From: Novosphingobium sp. 9
Lineage (GTDB): Bacteria > Pseudomonadota > Alphaproteobacteria > Sphingomonadales > Sphingomonadaceae
Assembly (NCBI RefSeq): GCF_025340265.1
Contig: NZ_CP022707.1
Location: 496,001 to 560,000, forward strand
Direction: 5' to 3'
DNA length: 64,000 bases
Positions 35,781 to 47,006 of the stretch are shown piece by piece. A model generated the notes under the pieces. The model was given only the letters and a program-made list of their open reading frames with translations. It searched no databases and was not told where the DNA came from. How positions within the stretch are numbered: position 1 is the first letter of the stretch; the number at the start of each line of letters is the position of its first letter. The translations under genes were made by a program, and so were the position numbers.

Positions 35781-37226
35781 ATGCCCACGTTTCAGGGGGC
35801 CTCCCCCCACGACTTCGCGCTCGACAGGGGCGCTGCGATCAACATGCGCCTGATCGCGCTGGTGGTGGCCGTCGCGACCATCGGCGGCTTCATGTTCGGA
35901 TACGATTCGGGCGTCATCAACGGCACGCAGAAAGGGCTGGAGGCGGCCTTCGATCTCGGCGCGCTGGGCGTCGGCATCAATGTCGGCGCGATCCTTGTCG
36001 GCTCCTCGATCGGCGCCTTCGGTGCAGGACGCCTGTCCGACGTAATCGGGCGACGCGGCACGATGATGCTGGCCGCCGTGCTGTTCCTGATTTCCGCGCT
36101 GGTTGCGGGTGCTGCCGGAAGTTCGGTTGTGTTCATCCTTGCCCGCATCGTCGGCGGCCTTGGCGTCGGCGCGGCCAGCGTGACGTCGCCGGTCTACATC
36201 TCCGAGATGGTGCCCGCCGGTATTCGCGGGCGGCTGTCCTCGATCCAGCAGGTGATGATCATCACCGGGCTGACCGGTGCGTTCCTGGCCAACTACGTGC
36301 TGGCGCATACCGCCGGTAGTTCGACCGCCGCGCTGTGGCTTGGTCTGCCCGCGTGGCGCTGGATGTTCTGGCTTCAGGCGATCCCGGCGGCGATCTACTT
36401 CCTCGCGCTGCTGACCATTCCCGAAAGCCCGCGCTACCTCGTCGCCCGCCGCCGCGAGGAGCAGGCCCACGGCGTCCTAACCCGCCTGTTCGGCCCGGAG
36501 GAAGCCACCCGCAAGGTCGCTGAAATCCGCGCCTCGTTGGCCGCAGACCACCACCGCCCGCGCCTGTCCGACCTGATCGACCGCACGAAAGGCCGCATTC
36601 GCCCGATCGTGTGGGTCGGTATCGGCCTTGCGGTATTCCAGCAGTTCGTCGGCATCAACGTGGTGTTCTACTATGGCGCGACGCTGTGGCAGGCCGTGGG
36701 CTTCACCGAGGACTATGCCCTCCAGATCAACATCCTGTCGGGCGCGCTTTCCATCGGTGCGTGCCTGCTGACGGTCGCGCTGGTGGACAAGGTGGGGCGT
36801 CGCCCGCTGTTGCTGATCGGCTCGGCAGGCATGGCGGTGACGCTGGGCACAGTGGCCTGGGCTTTCTCCACCGCCGTCACCGATGCCGCCGGTGCCGTCT
36901 CGCTTCCCGGCCATGCGGGCCTGATCGCGCTGATCGCGGCCAACCTCTATGTCGTGTTCTTCAACATGAGCTGGGGGCCGGTGATGTGGGTTATGCTGGG
37001 CGAAATGTTCCCCAACCAGATCCGCGGCTCTGCCCTTGCCGTCGCAGGGTTTGCGCAGTGGATCGCCAATGCGGCGATCTCGGTGAGCTTCCCGATCCTG
37101 GCCGTCAGCCCCGGTCTGGCGCCGACTTACGTATTCTATGCCCTGTCGGCAGCGGTTTCGTTTGTCTTCGTCCGCGCCTTCGTGACAGAAACGCGCGGTC
37201 GCGAACTCGAAGAGATGCAGGGATAA
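35781..37226 (+). CDS. Sugar:H+ symporter, MFS sugar-porter family (XylE/GalP-like)
   Basis: 481 residues with 12 transmembrane helices. Sugar-porter signatures are GGFMFGYDSGVINGTQ in TM1, DVIGRRG, PESPRYLVARR after TM6, QQFVGINVVFYYGATLW in TM7, DKVGRRPLL and the closing ETRGRELEEM. It should bring monosaccharides, probably xylose, across the inner membrane. ATG 35781 is preferred because GGAAAGG lies nine bases upstream; ATG 35772 is too close to it. About 105 bases separate it from xylC, and the mutarotase follows after two bases. Confidence 0.92.
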   Translation: MPTFQGASPHDFALDRGAAINMRLIALVVAVATIGGFMFGYDSGVINGTQKGLEAAFDLGALGVGINVGAILVGSSIGAFGAGRLSDVIGRRGTMMLAAVLFLISALVAGAAGSSVVFILARIVGGLGVGAASVTSPVYISEMVPAGIRGRLSSIQQVMIITGLTGAFLANYVLAHTAGSSTAALWLGLPAWRWMFWLQAIPAAIYFLALLTIPESPRYLVARRREEQAHGVLTRLFGPEEATRKVAEIRASLAADHHRPRLSDLIDRTKGRIRPIVWVGIGLAVFQQFVGINVVFYYGATLWQAVGFTEDYALQINILSGALSIGACLLTVALVDKVGRRPLLLIGSAGMAVTLGTVAWAFSTAVTDAAGAVSLPGHAGLIALIAANLYVVFFNMSWGPVMWVMLGEMFPNQIRGSALAVAGFAQWIANAAISVSFPILAVSPGLAPTYVFYALSAAVSFVFVRAFVTETRGRELEEMQG

Positions 37227-37228
37227 CC

Positions 37229-38062
37229 ATGAAGCTGACACGGGGCGAGTGGTCGCTGGACGTCGATATCCGGCACGGCGGCATGGTCCGCGCGCTGGAG
37301 CGGCGTGGCCAGCCCGTGCTGCGCGCGATGCCGCAAGGCAGTACCGAGCCGCTCGACAGCGCCTGCATTCCGCTCGCCCCATACGTCAACCGCATTGCCC
37401 ATGGACGTTTTGCATGGAACGGGGCCGCATACCACCTCGCCCCGAACCACCCCGACCACGCGCATCCGCTCCATGGCACGGCATGGCTGCGCGACTGGAC
37501 GCCGGGCGTGCAGGACGAATCCTCGATCACGCTACACCATGTCCATGAAGCCGATGCCCACTGGGACTGGTCTTTCGCACTGACGCAGACCTTCACGCTG
37601 CTGGACGACGGGCTGGAAGCGTGCCTTGCGATCACCAATACCGATCGCCACACCATGCCCGCCGCGCTGGGGTTCCACCCGTGGTTCGACCGCAGCGGCG
37701 TCAGCGGCATCCGGTTCGCCGCAGAGAAGGTCTGGCTCTCCGACGCTGAAATGCTGCCGACCGATCCTGCTCCCGCCGATGCCCTGGGTGACTGGCAGGC
37801 CGGTGCCGAGCTCGAACGTCCCGATCTGGTCGATCATTGCTATGCTGGCTGGGATGGCACCCTCACAATCATGCGCGACGATGGCGACCTGATCCTCGAA
37901 GGCGAAGGCACGCCCTTCCTGCATCTGTTCGTGCCCCCCGGCCGCGACTTCTTCTGCGCCGAGCCGCAAACGACCATGCCCGATGCCGTCAATCGTCAGC
38001 CCCCTGCCCCGCTCGCGCCGGGCGAGACGCTGGCGATCACGATGCGGATCCGCAGCGCCTGA
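37229..38062 (+). CDS. Aldose 1-epimerase (mutarotase)
   Basis: 277 residues with a galactose-mutarotase-like beta-sandwich. The catalytic base region is CAEPQTTMPDAVN (Glu), and the acid histidines lie in HPLHGTAW and GFHPWFD. Mutarotases interconvert alpha and beta anomers, here supplying the dehydrogenase with the right anomer of xylose or helping galactose use. It starts two bases after the transporter stop (GGATAACCATG), so it is co-translated. It ends five bases before the convergent LacI gene ends. Confidence 0.85.
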   Translation: MKLTRGEWSLDVDIRHGGMVRALERRGQPVLRAMPQGSTEPLDSACIPLAPYVNRIAHGRFAWNGAAYHLAPNHPDHAHPLHGTAWLRDWTPGVQDESSITLHHVHEADAHWDWSFALTQTFTLLDDGLEACLAITNTDRHTMPAALGFHPWFDRSGVSGIRFAAEKVWLSDAEMLPTDPAPADALGDWQAGAELERPDLVDHCYAGWDGTLTIMRDDGDLILEGEGTPFLHLFVPPGRDFFCAEPQTTMPDAVNRQPPAPLAPGETLAITMRIRSA

Positions 38063-38066
38063 AAGC

Positions 38067-39155
38067 CTATCCCGGCACGCGCAGCGACGGGCGGCGGCGC
38101 GGCGCGGCATCGGACTGGCGACGCACCAGCGTGTGATCGAGCTTGATACGGTGTGCGCCGATCTCCGAAGTCCGCTTGTTGCGCAGCAGGGAGACCAGCA
38201 GTTCCACCGCACAACGGCTCATTTCTGCGATCGGCTGCTGGATCGTGGTCAGTTCCGGCCAGATCGTCGTCGCCAGCGCCACATCGTCGAAACCGCAGAC
38301 GGTAAGATCGCCCGGAACGTCGAGCCCGCGCCGATGGGCGATGGCGACGGTGGCGGCAGCCATGTCATCGTTGCTGGCGAAGATCGCGGACGGCGCATCG
38401 TCCAGCGAGAGCAGCGCTTCGGCGGCATCCAGCCCCGAACGATAGGTGAAGTACCCCTGCGCGACCAGCGCCTCGTCAAACGCGATGCCCGCCGATTCCA
38501 GCGCTTCGCGATAGCCGATCAGGCGCTCGCCGCTCGCGGTCAGATCCGGGTGGCCAAGGATGAAACCGATACGCTGATGGCCAAGGCCGATGAGATGCGC
38601 GGTCATCTCGCGCGCGGCGGTGTGATCGTCGATCATGACCGCCGCCACGCCATCCTCCGGCCGCGCAGTGGTGACGGCAACCGTCGGCACGCCCGCCTTG
38701 CGCAGCACCGCCAGCACCTCGGGCGCTTCGCATAGCGGCGGCGGCAGAACCACCCCATCCACCCCGCCCGCGATCATCCGCTCGGTGGCATGGCCGGGGT
38801 CTTCGCCGTCCTCCAGCTTGCGCACGATAATCTGCGCATCCGAACGGCTCGCCTCTTCCAGCGAACCGACGATAAAGGCGCTCAGGAACGCCTCGGACGG
38901 GTTGGAATAGAGCAGCCCAATCCGCATCTGCGCCGCGCCAGCCAGACTGCGGGCAGCACGGTTGGGGGCATAGTTCAGTTCGGCGATCGCCGCGTTCACC
39001 TTCTCACGCGTGGACTGGCGCACCTTGGCATCGGCATTGATCACCCGCGATACCGTCATCATCGACACGCCCGCCAGCGTCGCCACATCGCTGATCGTGG
39101 GCGCGCCGGTCTGGCGGGAGCGACTTGTTCTGGGCTTGCGAAGGGTATCCGGCAT
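38067..39155 (-). CDS. LacI-family transcriptional regulator, likely of the xyloglucan/xylose locus
   Basis: 362 residues. The N-terminal HTH (TISDVATLAGVSMMTVSRVINADAK, about 20-45) and hinge helix (NRAARSLAGA) precede a periplasmic-binding-protein-like sensor domain. Hinge and sensor motifs such as IGLLYSNPSE, DGVVLPPPL, DDHTAAREMT and FASNDDMAAA are typical. It should be a dimeric repressor released by a sugar. The gene is divergent from GH3 and convergent with the xylose operon, and related palindromes occur in nearby promoters. The inducer, perhaps xylose or a xyloglucan oligosaccharide, is not readable from sequence. Confidence 0.9.
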   Translation of the reverse strand: MPDTLRKPRTSRSRQTGAPTISDVATLAGVSMMTVSRVINADAKVRQSTREKVNAAIAELNYAPNRAARSLAGAAQMRIGLLYSNPSEAFLSAFIVGSLEEASRSDAQIIVRKLEDGEDPGHATERMIAGGVDGVVLPPPLCEAPEVLAVLRKAGVPTVAVTTARPEDGVAAVMIDDHTAAREMTAHLIGLGHQRIGFILGHPDLTASGERLIGYREALESAGIAFDEALVAQGYFTYRSGLDAAEALLSLDDAPSAIFASNDDMAAATVAIAHRRGLDVPGDLTVCGFDDVALATTIWPELTTIQQPIAEMSRCAVELLVSLLRNKRTSEIGAHRIKLDHTLVRRQSDAAPRRRPSLRVPG

Positions 39156-39219
39156 CCCGCAACCCTAGCATGTCCGCCAGCCTTGCGAATAGCGGGACCG
39201 GCACATCGCACGACAATTT

Positions 39220-39235
39220 ATGGTAGCGCCACCAT
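39220..39235. promoter_or_regulatory. LacI-type operator between lacI-family gene and GH3
   Basis: ATGGTAGCGCCACCAT is a 16-base palindrome with a single mismatched pair. It sits in the 123-base divergent region, about 45 bases from the GH3 start and 65 from the regulator start. It is well placed for autoregulation and control of the GH3-esterase operon. Confidence 0.6.
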
Positions 39236-39278
39236 TTGCAATGGCCTATTGTACGACAAGAATAAAGGGGAGGATTGA

Positions 39279-41717
<2,439 letters not shown>

Positions 41718-41727
41718 GGGGAAAACC

Positions 41728-42723
41728 ATGACCGACACGAAAACCTCGCGCCGCACACTGCTGGGTGGCATCACCGCGCTCGGCCTTGCCGCGACGCTGC
41801 GCACGCAAGCGGCCAAGGCTGGCTCCACCGCGATCTCGACATCCGGGCCAACCCTGCCGCTGTGGCCCGGCAAGGCCCCCGGCGCACCTGCCACGATGCC
41901 GACCCTCCAATGGCACCAGCAGTCAAAGAACGCCGATTTCGACGATCGCTGGCTGACCGGCGTGGCCACGCCCGCGCTCGCAGTGCGTCAGCCTGCCTAT
42001 CGCGACGGCTCGGCAGTGATCCTGCTGCCGGGTGGTGGCTATGAGTTCCTCGCCTGGGACAACGAGGGCGAGGAGCAGGCCCGCTGGCTGACCGAGCGCG
42101 GCGTCACCTGCTTCATCCTTTCGTACCGCCTGCCCGGCGAAGGTTGGGCCAATCGCGCGACAGTGCCTTTGCAGGATGCCCAGCGCGCGGTCAGGCTGGT
42201 GCGCAACAAGGCGGCCGATTTCGGCCTCGATCCCAAGCGCATTTCGGTTCTGGGATTCTCCGCAGGCGGCCATCTGGCGGGGAGCATCGCCACGCGCTTC
42301 GACGAGAAGGTCTATGCCCCCATTGACGCCGCCGACACGCTCTCGGCCCGACCCGATCTGGTGGGCATGATCTATCCGGTGGTGAGCCTCTCCGCGCCCT
42401 TCACCCATGCCGGATCGCGCGACGCGCTCCTGGGCAAAGGCGCAAGCAAAGCGTTGCGCGATACGGGGTCGGTCGAGAACCGGGTGACAGCCGATACGCC
42501 TCCGGTGTTCCTCACCGCCTCCAGCGACGATGGCCTCGTTCCCATCGGTAACAGCCTGGCGATGTACAGCGCCCTTCTCGCCAAACAGCGCGCAGCCGAG
42601 TTCCATGGCTTCGACAAGGGCGGCCATGGCTTCGGCGCGAGGCTTGGCAAGGATGTGCCCGCCTCGATCTGGCCCGACCTGTTCCATGCCTTCGGCAAAC
42701 GCCACGGAATCTTCGCGGCATGA
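41728..42723 (+). CDS. Alpha/beta hydrolase, likely acetyl (xylan-type) esterase
   Basis: 331 residues. A twin-arginine signal (TSRRTLLGG) is followed by an alpha/beta-hydrolase fold of the BD-FAE/esterase kind. The oxyanion region is LPGGGYEFLAWDNEG, the nucleophile Ser lies in GFSAGGH, the acid Asp in SSDDGLVP and the His in KGGHGFG. It probably removes O-acetyl groups from plant oligosaccharides in the periplasm. ATG 41728 has GAGGGGAA upstream and is ten bases past the GH3 stop. Its last four bases (ATGA) overlap the next esterase. Confidence 0.85.
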   Translation: MTDTKTSRRTLLGGITALGLAATLRTQAAKAGSTAISTSGPTLPLWPGKAPGAPATMPTLQWHQQSKNADFDDRWLTGVATPALAVRQPAYRDGSAVILLPGGGYEFLAWDNEGEEQARWLTERGVTCFILSYRLPGEGWANRATVPLQDAQRAVRLVRNKAADFGLDPKRISVLGFSAGGHLAGSIATRFDEKVYAPIDAADTLSARPDLVGMIYPVVSLSAPFTHAGSRDALLGKGASKALRDTGSVENRVTADTPPVFLTASSDDGLVPIGNSLAMYSALLAKQRAAEFHGFDKGGHGFGARLGKDVPASIWPDLFHAFGKRHGIFAA

Positions 42724-43547
42724 GACCTCGTCTGCGCGCGATCACAGGGGTCATGGCCGGGGTGCTGGCGGCAGCCATGGCCGTCACCACCTTGCCCGCC
42801 CGCGCGCAGACGCCTGTACCCTATCAGTCAAGCCCGGAGCGGCGCACCATACAGGACGATCGCGCGTGGGGGCCTTGGCTCGGCCCGTTTCGCGAAAAAC
42901 TCGTCCCCTCGATGATGCAGGACTTCGGCGAGCGCTATATCTACGCACCCGCAGATGCCGCCCTGCCCCCACCTGCCAAAGGTGAACAGCGGGTGGTTTT
43001 CATCGGCGATTCGATCACCGACCTTTGGGATCTTGCGCGTTTCTTTCCCGGCAAGCCTTACATTAACCGGGGCATCGGCAGCCAGGTGACGGCCCAGATG
43101 CTGGTCCGGTTCACACAGGATGTAGTCGCCCTGCATCCCCGCGCGGTCGTGATTCTGGGCGGCGTGAACGATGTAACCGGTTTCCTGCAAGTGGAGAGCG
43201 CAGACAGCGTGGTCTCGAACATCGCGGCGATGGCTGACATTGCCCGCGCGCATGGCATCGCCGTGGTGCTGTGTTCGATCCTCCCTGTCACCGACACTGC
43301 GACGCAACGCGACAATGTTGCACAGCGAAAGCCGACCGAACTGCGCGCCATCAATGCCCGACTCGCAGCACTGGCAAAGGCACGGGGCTATGCCTTTGCA
43401 GACTATGCCCCGGCCCTCGCCGCCCCCGATGGGCTGATGCAGCAAGGCCTCACGCGCGACGGCATACACCCGCTTTCCGCAGGCTATGCACGCATGGTGC
43501 CGATCGTTCAGGCCGCCATCGAAACCGCGCTTTCCCGCCAGCCTTGA
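42720..43547 (+). CDS. SGNH/GDSL hydrolase, likely carbohydrate acetylesterase
   Basis: 275 residues with a signal peptide (ending LPARAQ). SGNH blocks are complete: Ser in FIGDSITDLW, Gly in RGIGSQVTAQM, Asn in GGVNDV, and Asp/His in RDGIHPLSAG. Enzymes of this sort deacetylate plant polysaccharides and oligosaccharides. The ATG overlaps the preceding esterase stop by four bases, so the two esterases are translationally coupled, third in the GH3 operon. Confidence 0.87.
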   Translation: MRPRLRAITGVMAGVLAAAMAVTTLPARAQTPVPYQSSPERRTIQDDRAWGPWLGPFREKLVPSMMQDFGERYIYAPADAALPPPAKGEQRVVFIGDSITDLWDLARFFPGKPYINRGIGSQVTAQMLVRFTQDVVALHPRAVVILGGVNDVTGFLQVESADSVVSNIAAMADIARAHGIAVVLCSILPVTDTATQRDNVAQRKPTELRAINARLAALAKARGYAFADYAPALAAPDGLMQQGLTRDGIHPLSAGYARMVPIVQAAIETALSRQP

Positions 43548-43613
43548 TCCGTCGATCAGCCCCTCTTCACATGCGCCTGCACGCAACGCAGATGTTACAT
43601 TGACGACGCAATG

Positions 43614-43632
43614 GCGCTAATAATGTTAGCGC
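43614..43632. promoter_or_regulatory. Inverted repeat with LacI-like half-sites upstream of TonB receptor
   Basis: GCGCTAA (43614-43620) and TTAGCGC (43626-43632) form a perfect seven-base inverted repeat with a five-base spacer. The half-sites are those of LacI-family operators. It lies about 100 bases upstream of the perfect operator in the same promoter region, a spacing that could allow DNA looping. Confidence 0.45.
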
Positions 43633-43734
43633 ATTACAAATCGTGTTGCAGATGACCTGACGGGATGTTAGGGCTCCGTTCGTTGACTTGGGCACTCTTG
43701 TAAGCATCAGGCCCGGGAAACGCAGGTTCTTTTG

Positions 43735-43748
43735 TGATAGCGCTATCA
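43735..43748. promoter_or_regulatory. Perfect LacI-type operator upstream of the xyloglucan TonB receptor
   Basis: TGATAGCGCTATCA is a perfect 14-base palindrome with the central CG typical of LacI/GalR operators, 43 bases before the receptor ATG. A repressor bound here would block the promoter region directly. Confidence 0.7.
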
Positions 43749-43790
43749 AAATTGTGCGTTGCAAAAGTGACCGTTTGAGGAGGGGATGAC

Positions 43791-46700
43791 ATGAGCTTTT
43801 TCCATCGTGCGTGCCGTGGATTCGCGGGACTTGAAAATCGCGATCTGCTGCGTGCAGGCGTTTCTGCATCGGCATTGATCGCCTGCGCGCTGCCCGGCAC
43901 TGGCTGGGCGCAAACCACGACAACGCCGACCGGCGCATCCGCCGCGACGCCCGCCGCCGATGTCGCAACAAGCGGACAGACCCGCGCCACTGCCACGGAC
44001 GGCACGCTACCCGATTCCGATACCGCCATGGACACCAACGGCGCGATCGTCGTCACCGGTATCCGCGCTTCGCTGCAAGGCGCCCGCGCCCGCAAGCGCG
44101 ATGCCGAGGTAGTGGTCGATTCGATTACCGCGCAGGACATCGGCGCCCTGCCCGACCGTTCGGTTTCCGAAGCGCTCCAGCGCGTACCCGGCGTCACGCT
44201 TCAGCGCACCAGCGACAACCGCGATCCCGCGCGCCTGTCGGGCGAAGGCGGCGGCGTGTTCATTCGCGGCCTGTCCTTCGTGCGTTCGGAACTGAACGGG
44301 CGCGACGTGTTCTCCGCTGCGAATGGCCGCGCGCTTTCGTTCGAGGATATCTCGGCCGACCTGCTTTCGGGCGTAGACGTCTACAAGAATCCTTCGGCGG
44401 ACATGATCGAAGGCGGTATCGGCGGCACTATCAACTTGCGCACACGCAAGCCCTTCGACGCCCCCGGCTTCGTCGCCGCCTTCTCGGGCGATATCAACTA
44501 TGCCGACCTCTACAAGAAGAGCTTCAAGTCGGGCAACGCGCTGATCAGCGATCGCTGGGATACGCCGCTCGGCGAGATCGGCGTGCTGGTATCCTACTCC
44601 ATCAGCAACATCGGCAACCGCACGGACTCGATCTCGGCCGGACGCTATGTGCCGGAAACGCTGAGCACCGATCAGGATGGTTTGTCGGCAGGCGACACGG
44701 TCTACATTCCCAACTCGATGGGCTATCGCCGGATCGACTGGCAGCAGAAGCGCACCGCGTTCGACGCTTCGGTGCAGTGGAAACCCGCCAGCAATCTGAC
44801 TCTGACCGGCGAAGCCCTGATCTCGAAGGCCACGCCGCACGATCTGGAATATGCCGTCGGCGATTTCTCCCAGCCGGAGACCGACAATTCCAGCTATCAG
44901 TTCGGCTCGGCCGGTGAACTGGTTTCGGGCACAGTCGAGAATCGTCAGCTCAACATGGACACCCGCGCGGGCAGCCAGACCAAGAAGACGCAGGACTACT
45001 CGCTGAACGCCAAGTGGGAGGCCGGCGATCACTGGACCGTCACCGGGGATTTCGATTACATCAAGTCGACGGCGAAGGTCTATTCGATGACGGTGTTCAC
45101 CGGTGTCTCGGTGCCGGCGACATTCGACTTCGATTTCTCGGGCAACAACCCGTACCTCTCGATCACGCCCACTGATGCCTCACAGAGCTTTGCCGACAAG
45201 TCGGCGAACTGGTGGGCAGCGGCCATGGATCACCTTGAGGACAACGAAGCCCACGAATACTCGGGCCGCGCCGATATCGAATACAAGTTCGACGACGGTG
45301 GCTTCTTCAAGTCCTTCAAGGTGGGCGCGCGCTGGACCGACCAGAGCGCCATCACCCGCCAGACCGGCTACAACTGGAGCATCCTGTCCGCCCAGTACTG
45401 GCTGCCGGGCAATGAGGTCTATCTGAACCAGACGGGGCCTGCGGGCGGCACGCAGAATGCCAACCTGCCCAACATGTCCTCGTTCATCACCTACAACAAC
45501 TTCTTCCGTGGCAACGTCGCCAATCCCACCAGCGGCCTGTGGTTCCCGGCCGCCTCGCTGGTGACGCAGGGCACGGCCTATGCCTATCAGCAACTGGCGG
45601 GCACGGAGACAAACGGCTGGGGCTGGTCGCCTCTCAGCTCCGATCTCAGCCAGTCGGCGGCATCGGGCGGCGGCATCAACGACCAGTCGCAAAAGACCTG
45701 GGCCGGATATGCCCTGCTCCGCTTCGGTGCGGACAAGAGCCCGATCGGGCGGTTCGACGGTAATCTGGGCGTGCGCGTGGTCCATACCGAAGCGAAGTCG
45801 CTCGGCTCCGCTGCCGCAATCGGCGCGATCACCACAACCTGCACGGCGACCGACTGCTCGGACTACAACGCTGCCGTGGCCTTCGCATCAGGCTCGCTCG
45901 GCGATCTCCAGACAACGGGCGGCACCACTTATACGGACGTTCTGCCCAGCCTGAACCTGCGCTATTTCGCCAGCGACAACCTGCAGATCCGCCTCGCCTT
46001 CTCCAAGGCGATTTCCCGCCCCAGCTTCACCCAGCTGAACCCGTACACCACGCTGAACTTCTCGTTCGATGAAACCGGCACGCCAAACGGCACCGGCATT
46101 GGGGGACGCTCCACGGCGTTCACCGGCACGGCAGGCAATCCGAACCTCAAGCCGACCCGCGCCAATCAGGTCGATCTCAGCTTCGAGTATTACTACGGAC
46201 GCTCGAACAGCCTGACGCTTGGCCTGTTCTACAAGGGTATCAAGGATTACATCTATTCCGGCCTGGTGGAGCAGCAGTACACCAGCAACGGGCAGACGCT
46301 CACCTTCGACGTGACCCAGCAGACCAACGGTTCGCACGGTTCAATCAAGGGTGGCGAACTGGCCTATACCCAGTTCTTCGATTTCCTGCCCGGCGCGCTG
46401 AGCGGCCTCGGATTCTCGGGCAACTTTACCTACGTCGATTCGACTGGCGGCAAGAACACCGCCGTCAACGTGTTCGATTCGAACCAGACCACGAATGCCG
46501 GGCTCACGCTGCCGCTCGAAGGCATGTCCAAGTATTCGTACAACCTTGCCGGGATCTACGAAAAGTACGGTATTTCAGCCCGCCTCGCCTACAACTGGCG
46601 CTCGTCCTACCTGCTGACGACTTCGGCAGCGAACATCAACTATCCGGTGTGGTCGGACGCTTACGGCCAGTTGGACGCCTCGTTCCTCGTCTCGGTCGGC

Positions 46701-46844
46701 AAGCACTTCAAGATTGGTGTCCAGGGCACGAACCTGCTGGCCTCGAAGACATACCTGCGCGTGGGCGATCCCGATCTCAAGCCGCGCTACAGCTGGACCG
46801 AAACCGACCGCCGCGTTGCCATGGTCGTGCGCACGGTCTTCTGA
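43791..46844 (+). CDS. TonB-dependent receptor, candidate xyloglucan-oligosaccharide importer
   Basis: 1017 residues. After a long signal region (cleaved near GWAQ) come a low-complexity Thr/Ala segment, a TonB-box-like stretch (GAIVVTGIRASLQ), the plug (about 105-225: DIGALPDRSVSEALQRVPGV, VFIRGLSFVRSELNG) and a large barrel ending VAMVVRTVF. This is the sugar-receptor type found in Caulobacter and sphingomonads. It lies downstream of the GH3-esterase operon with a LacI-type operator, so it probably imports the oligosaccharides made by GH74. RBS GAGGAGGGG precedes the ATG. No SusD partner is present, as expected outside Bacteroidota. Confidence 0.9.
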   Translation: MSFFHRACRGFAGLENRDLLRAGVSASALIACALPGTGWAQTTTTPTGASAATPAADVATSGQTRATATDGTLPDSDTAMDTNGAIVVTGIRASLQGARARKRDAEVVVDSITAQDIGALPDRSVSEALQRVPGVTLQRTSDNRDPARLSGEGGGVFIRGLSFVRSELNGRDVFSAANGRALSFEDISADLLSGVDVYKNPSADMIEGGIGGTINLRTRKPFDAPGFVAAFSGDINYADLYKKSFKSGNALISDRWDTPLGEIGVLVSYSISNIGNRTDSISAGRYVPETLSTDQDGLSAGDTVYIPNSMGYRRIDWQQKRTAFDASVQWKPASNLTLTGEALISKATPHDLEYAVGDFSQPETDNSSYQFGSAGELVSGTVENRQLNMDTRAGSQTKKTQDYSLNAKWEAGDHWTVTGDFDYIKSTAKVYSMTVFTGVSVPATFDFDFSGNNPYLSITPTDASQSFADKSANWWAAAMDHLEDNEAHEYSGRADIEYKFDDGGFFKSFKVGARWTDQSAITRQTGYNWSILSAQYWLPGNEVYLNQTGPAGGTQNANLPNMSSFITYNNFFRGNVANPTSGLWFPAASLVTQGTAYAYQQLAGTETNGWGWSPLSSDLSQSAASGGGINDQSQKTWAGYALLRFGADKSPIGRFDGNLGVRVVHTEAKSLGSAAAIGAITTTCTATDCSDYNAAVAFASGSLGDLQTTGGTTYTDVLPSLNLRYFASDNLQIRLAFSKAISRPSFTQLNPYTTLNFSFDETGTPNGTGIGGRSTAFTGTAGNPNLKPTRANQVDLSFEYYYGRSNSLTLGLFYKGIKDYIYSGLVEQQYTSNGQTLTFDVTQQTNGSHGSIKGGELAYTQFFDFLPGALSGLGFSGNFTYVDSTGGKNTAVNVFDSNQTTNAGLTLPLEGMSKYSYNLAGIYEKYGISARLAYNWRSSYLLTTSAANINYPVWSDAYGQLDASFLVSVGKHFKIGVQGTNLLASKTYLRVGDPDLKPRYSWTETDRRVAMVVRTVF

Positions 46845-46885
46845 TCGCACCCCCTTCCTGCCCGTCTCCCGACGGTTTCTCCCGA

Positions 46886-46919
46886 CTGCCCCGGATCGCA
46901 AGGTCCGGGGCATATTTTT
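46886..46919 (+). terminator. Rho-independent terminator after the TonB receptor
   Basis: Stem TGCCCCGGA / TCCGGGGCA with an eight-base loop, followed by ATATTTTT, about 40 bases beyond the receptor stop. It separates the xyloglucan locus from fumC. Confidence 0.88.
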
Positions 46920-47006
46920 CAACTGCAACTCAATCTCAATAAGCTTGCATCATCCGGCCAATGCCCCATGTGTTCTCTCAAACCGGAGAGAAAGGCACAC
47001 CAGATC

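Noticed and set aside
43567..44197. Minus-strand open frames over the TonB receptor promoter and start.
   Set aside because: They overlap operators and the receptor's signal sequence and have no recognisable motifs.
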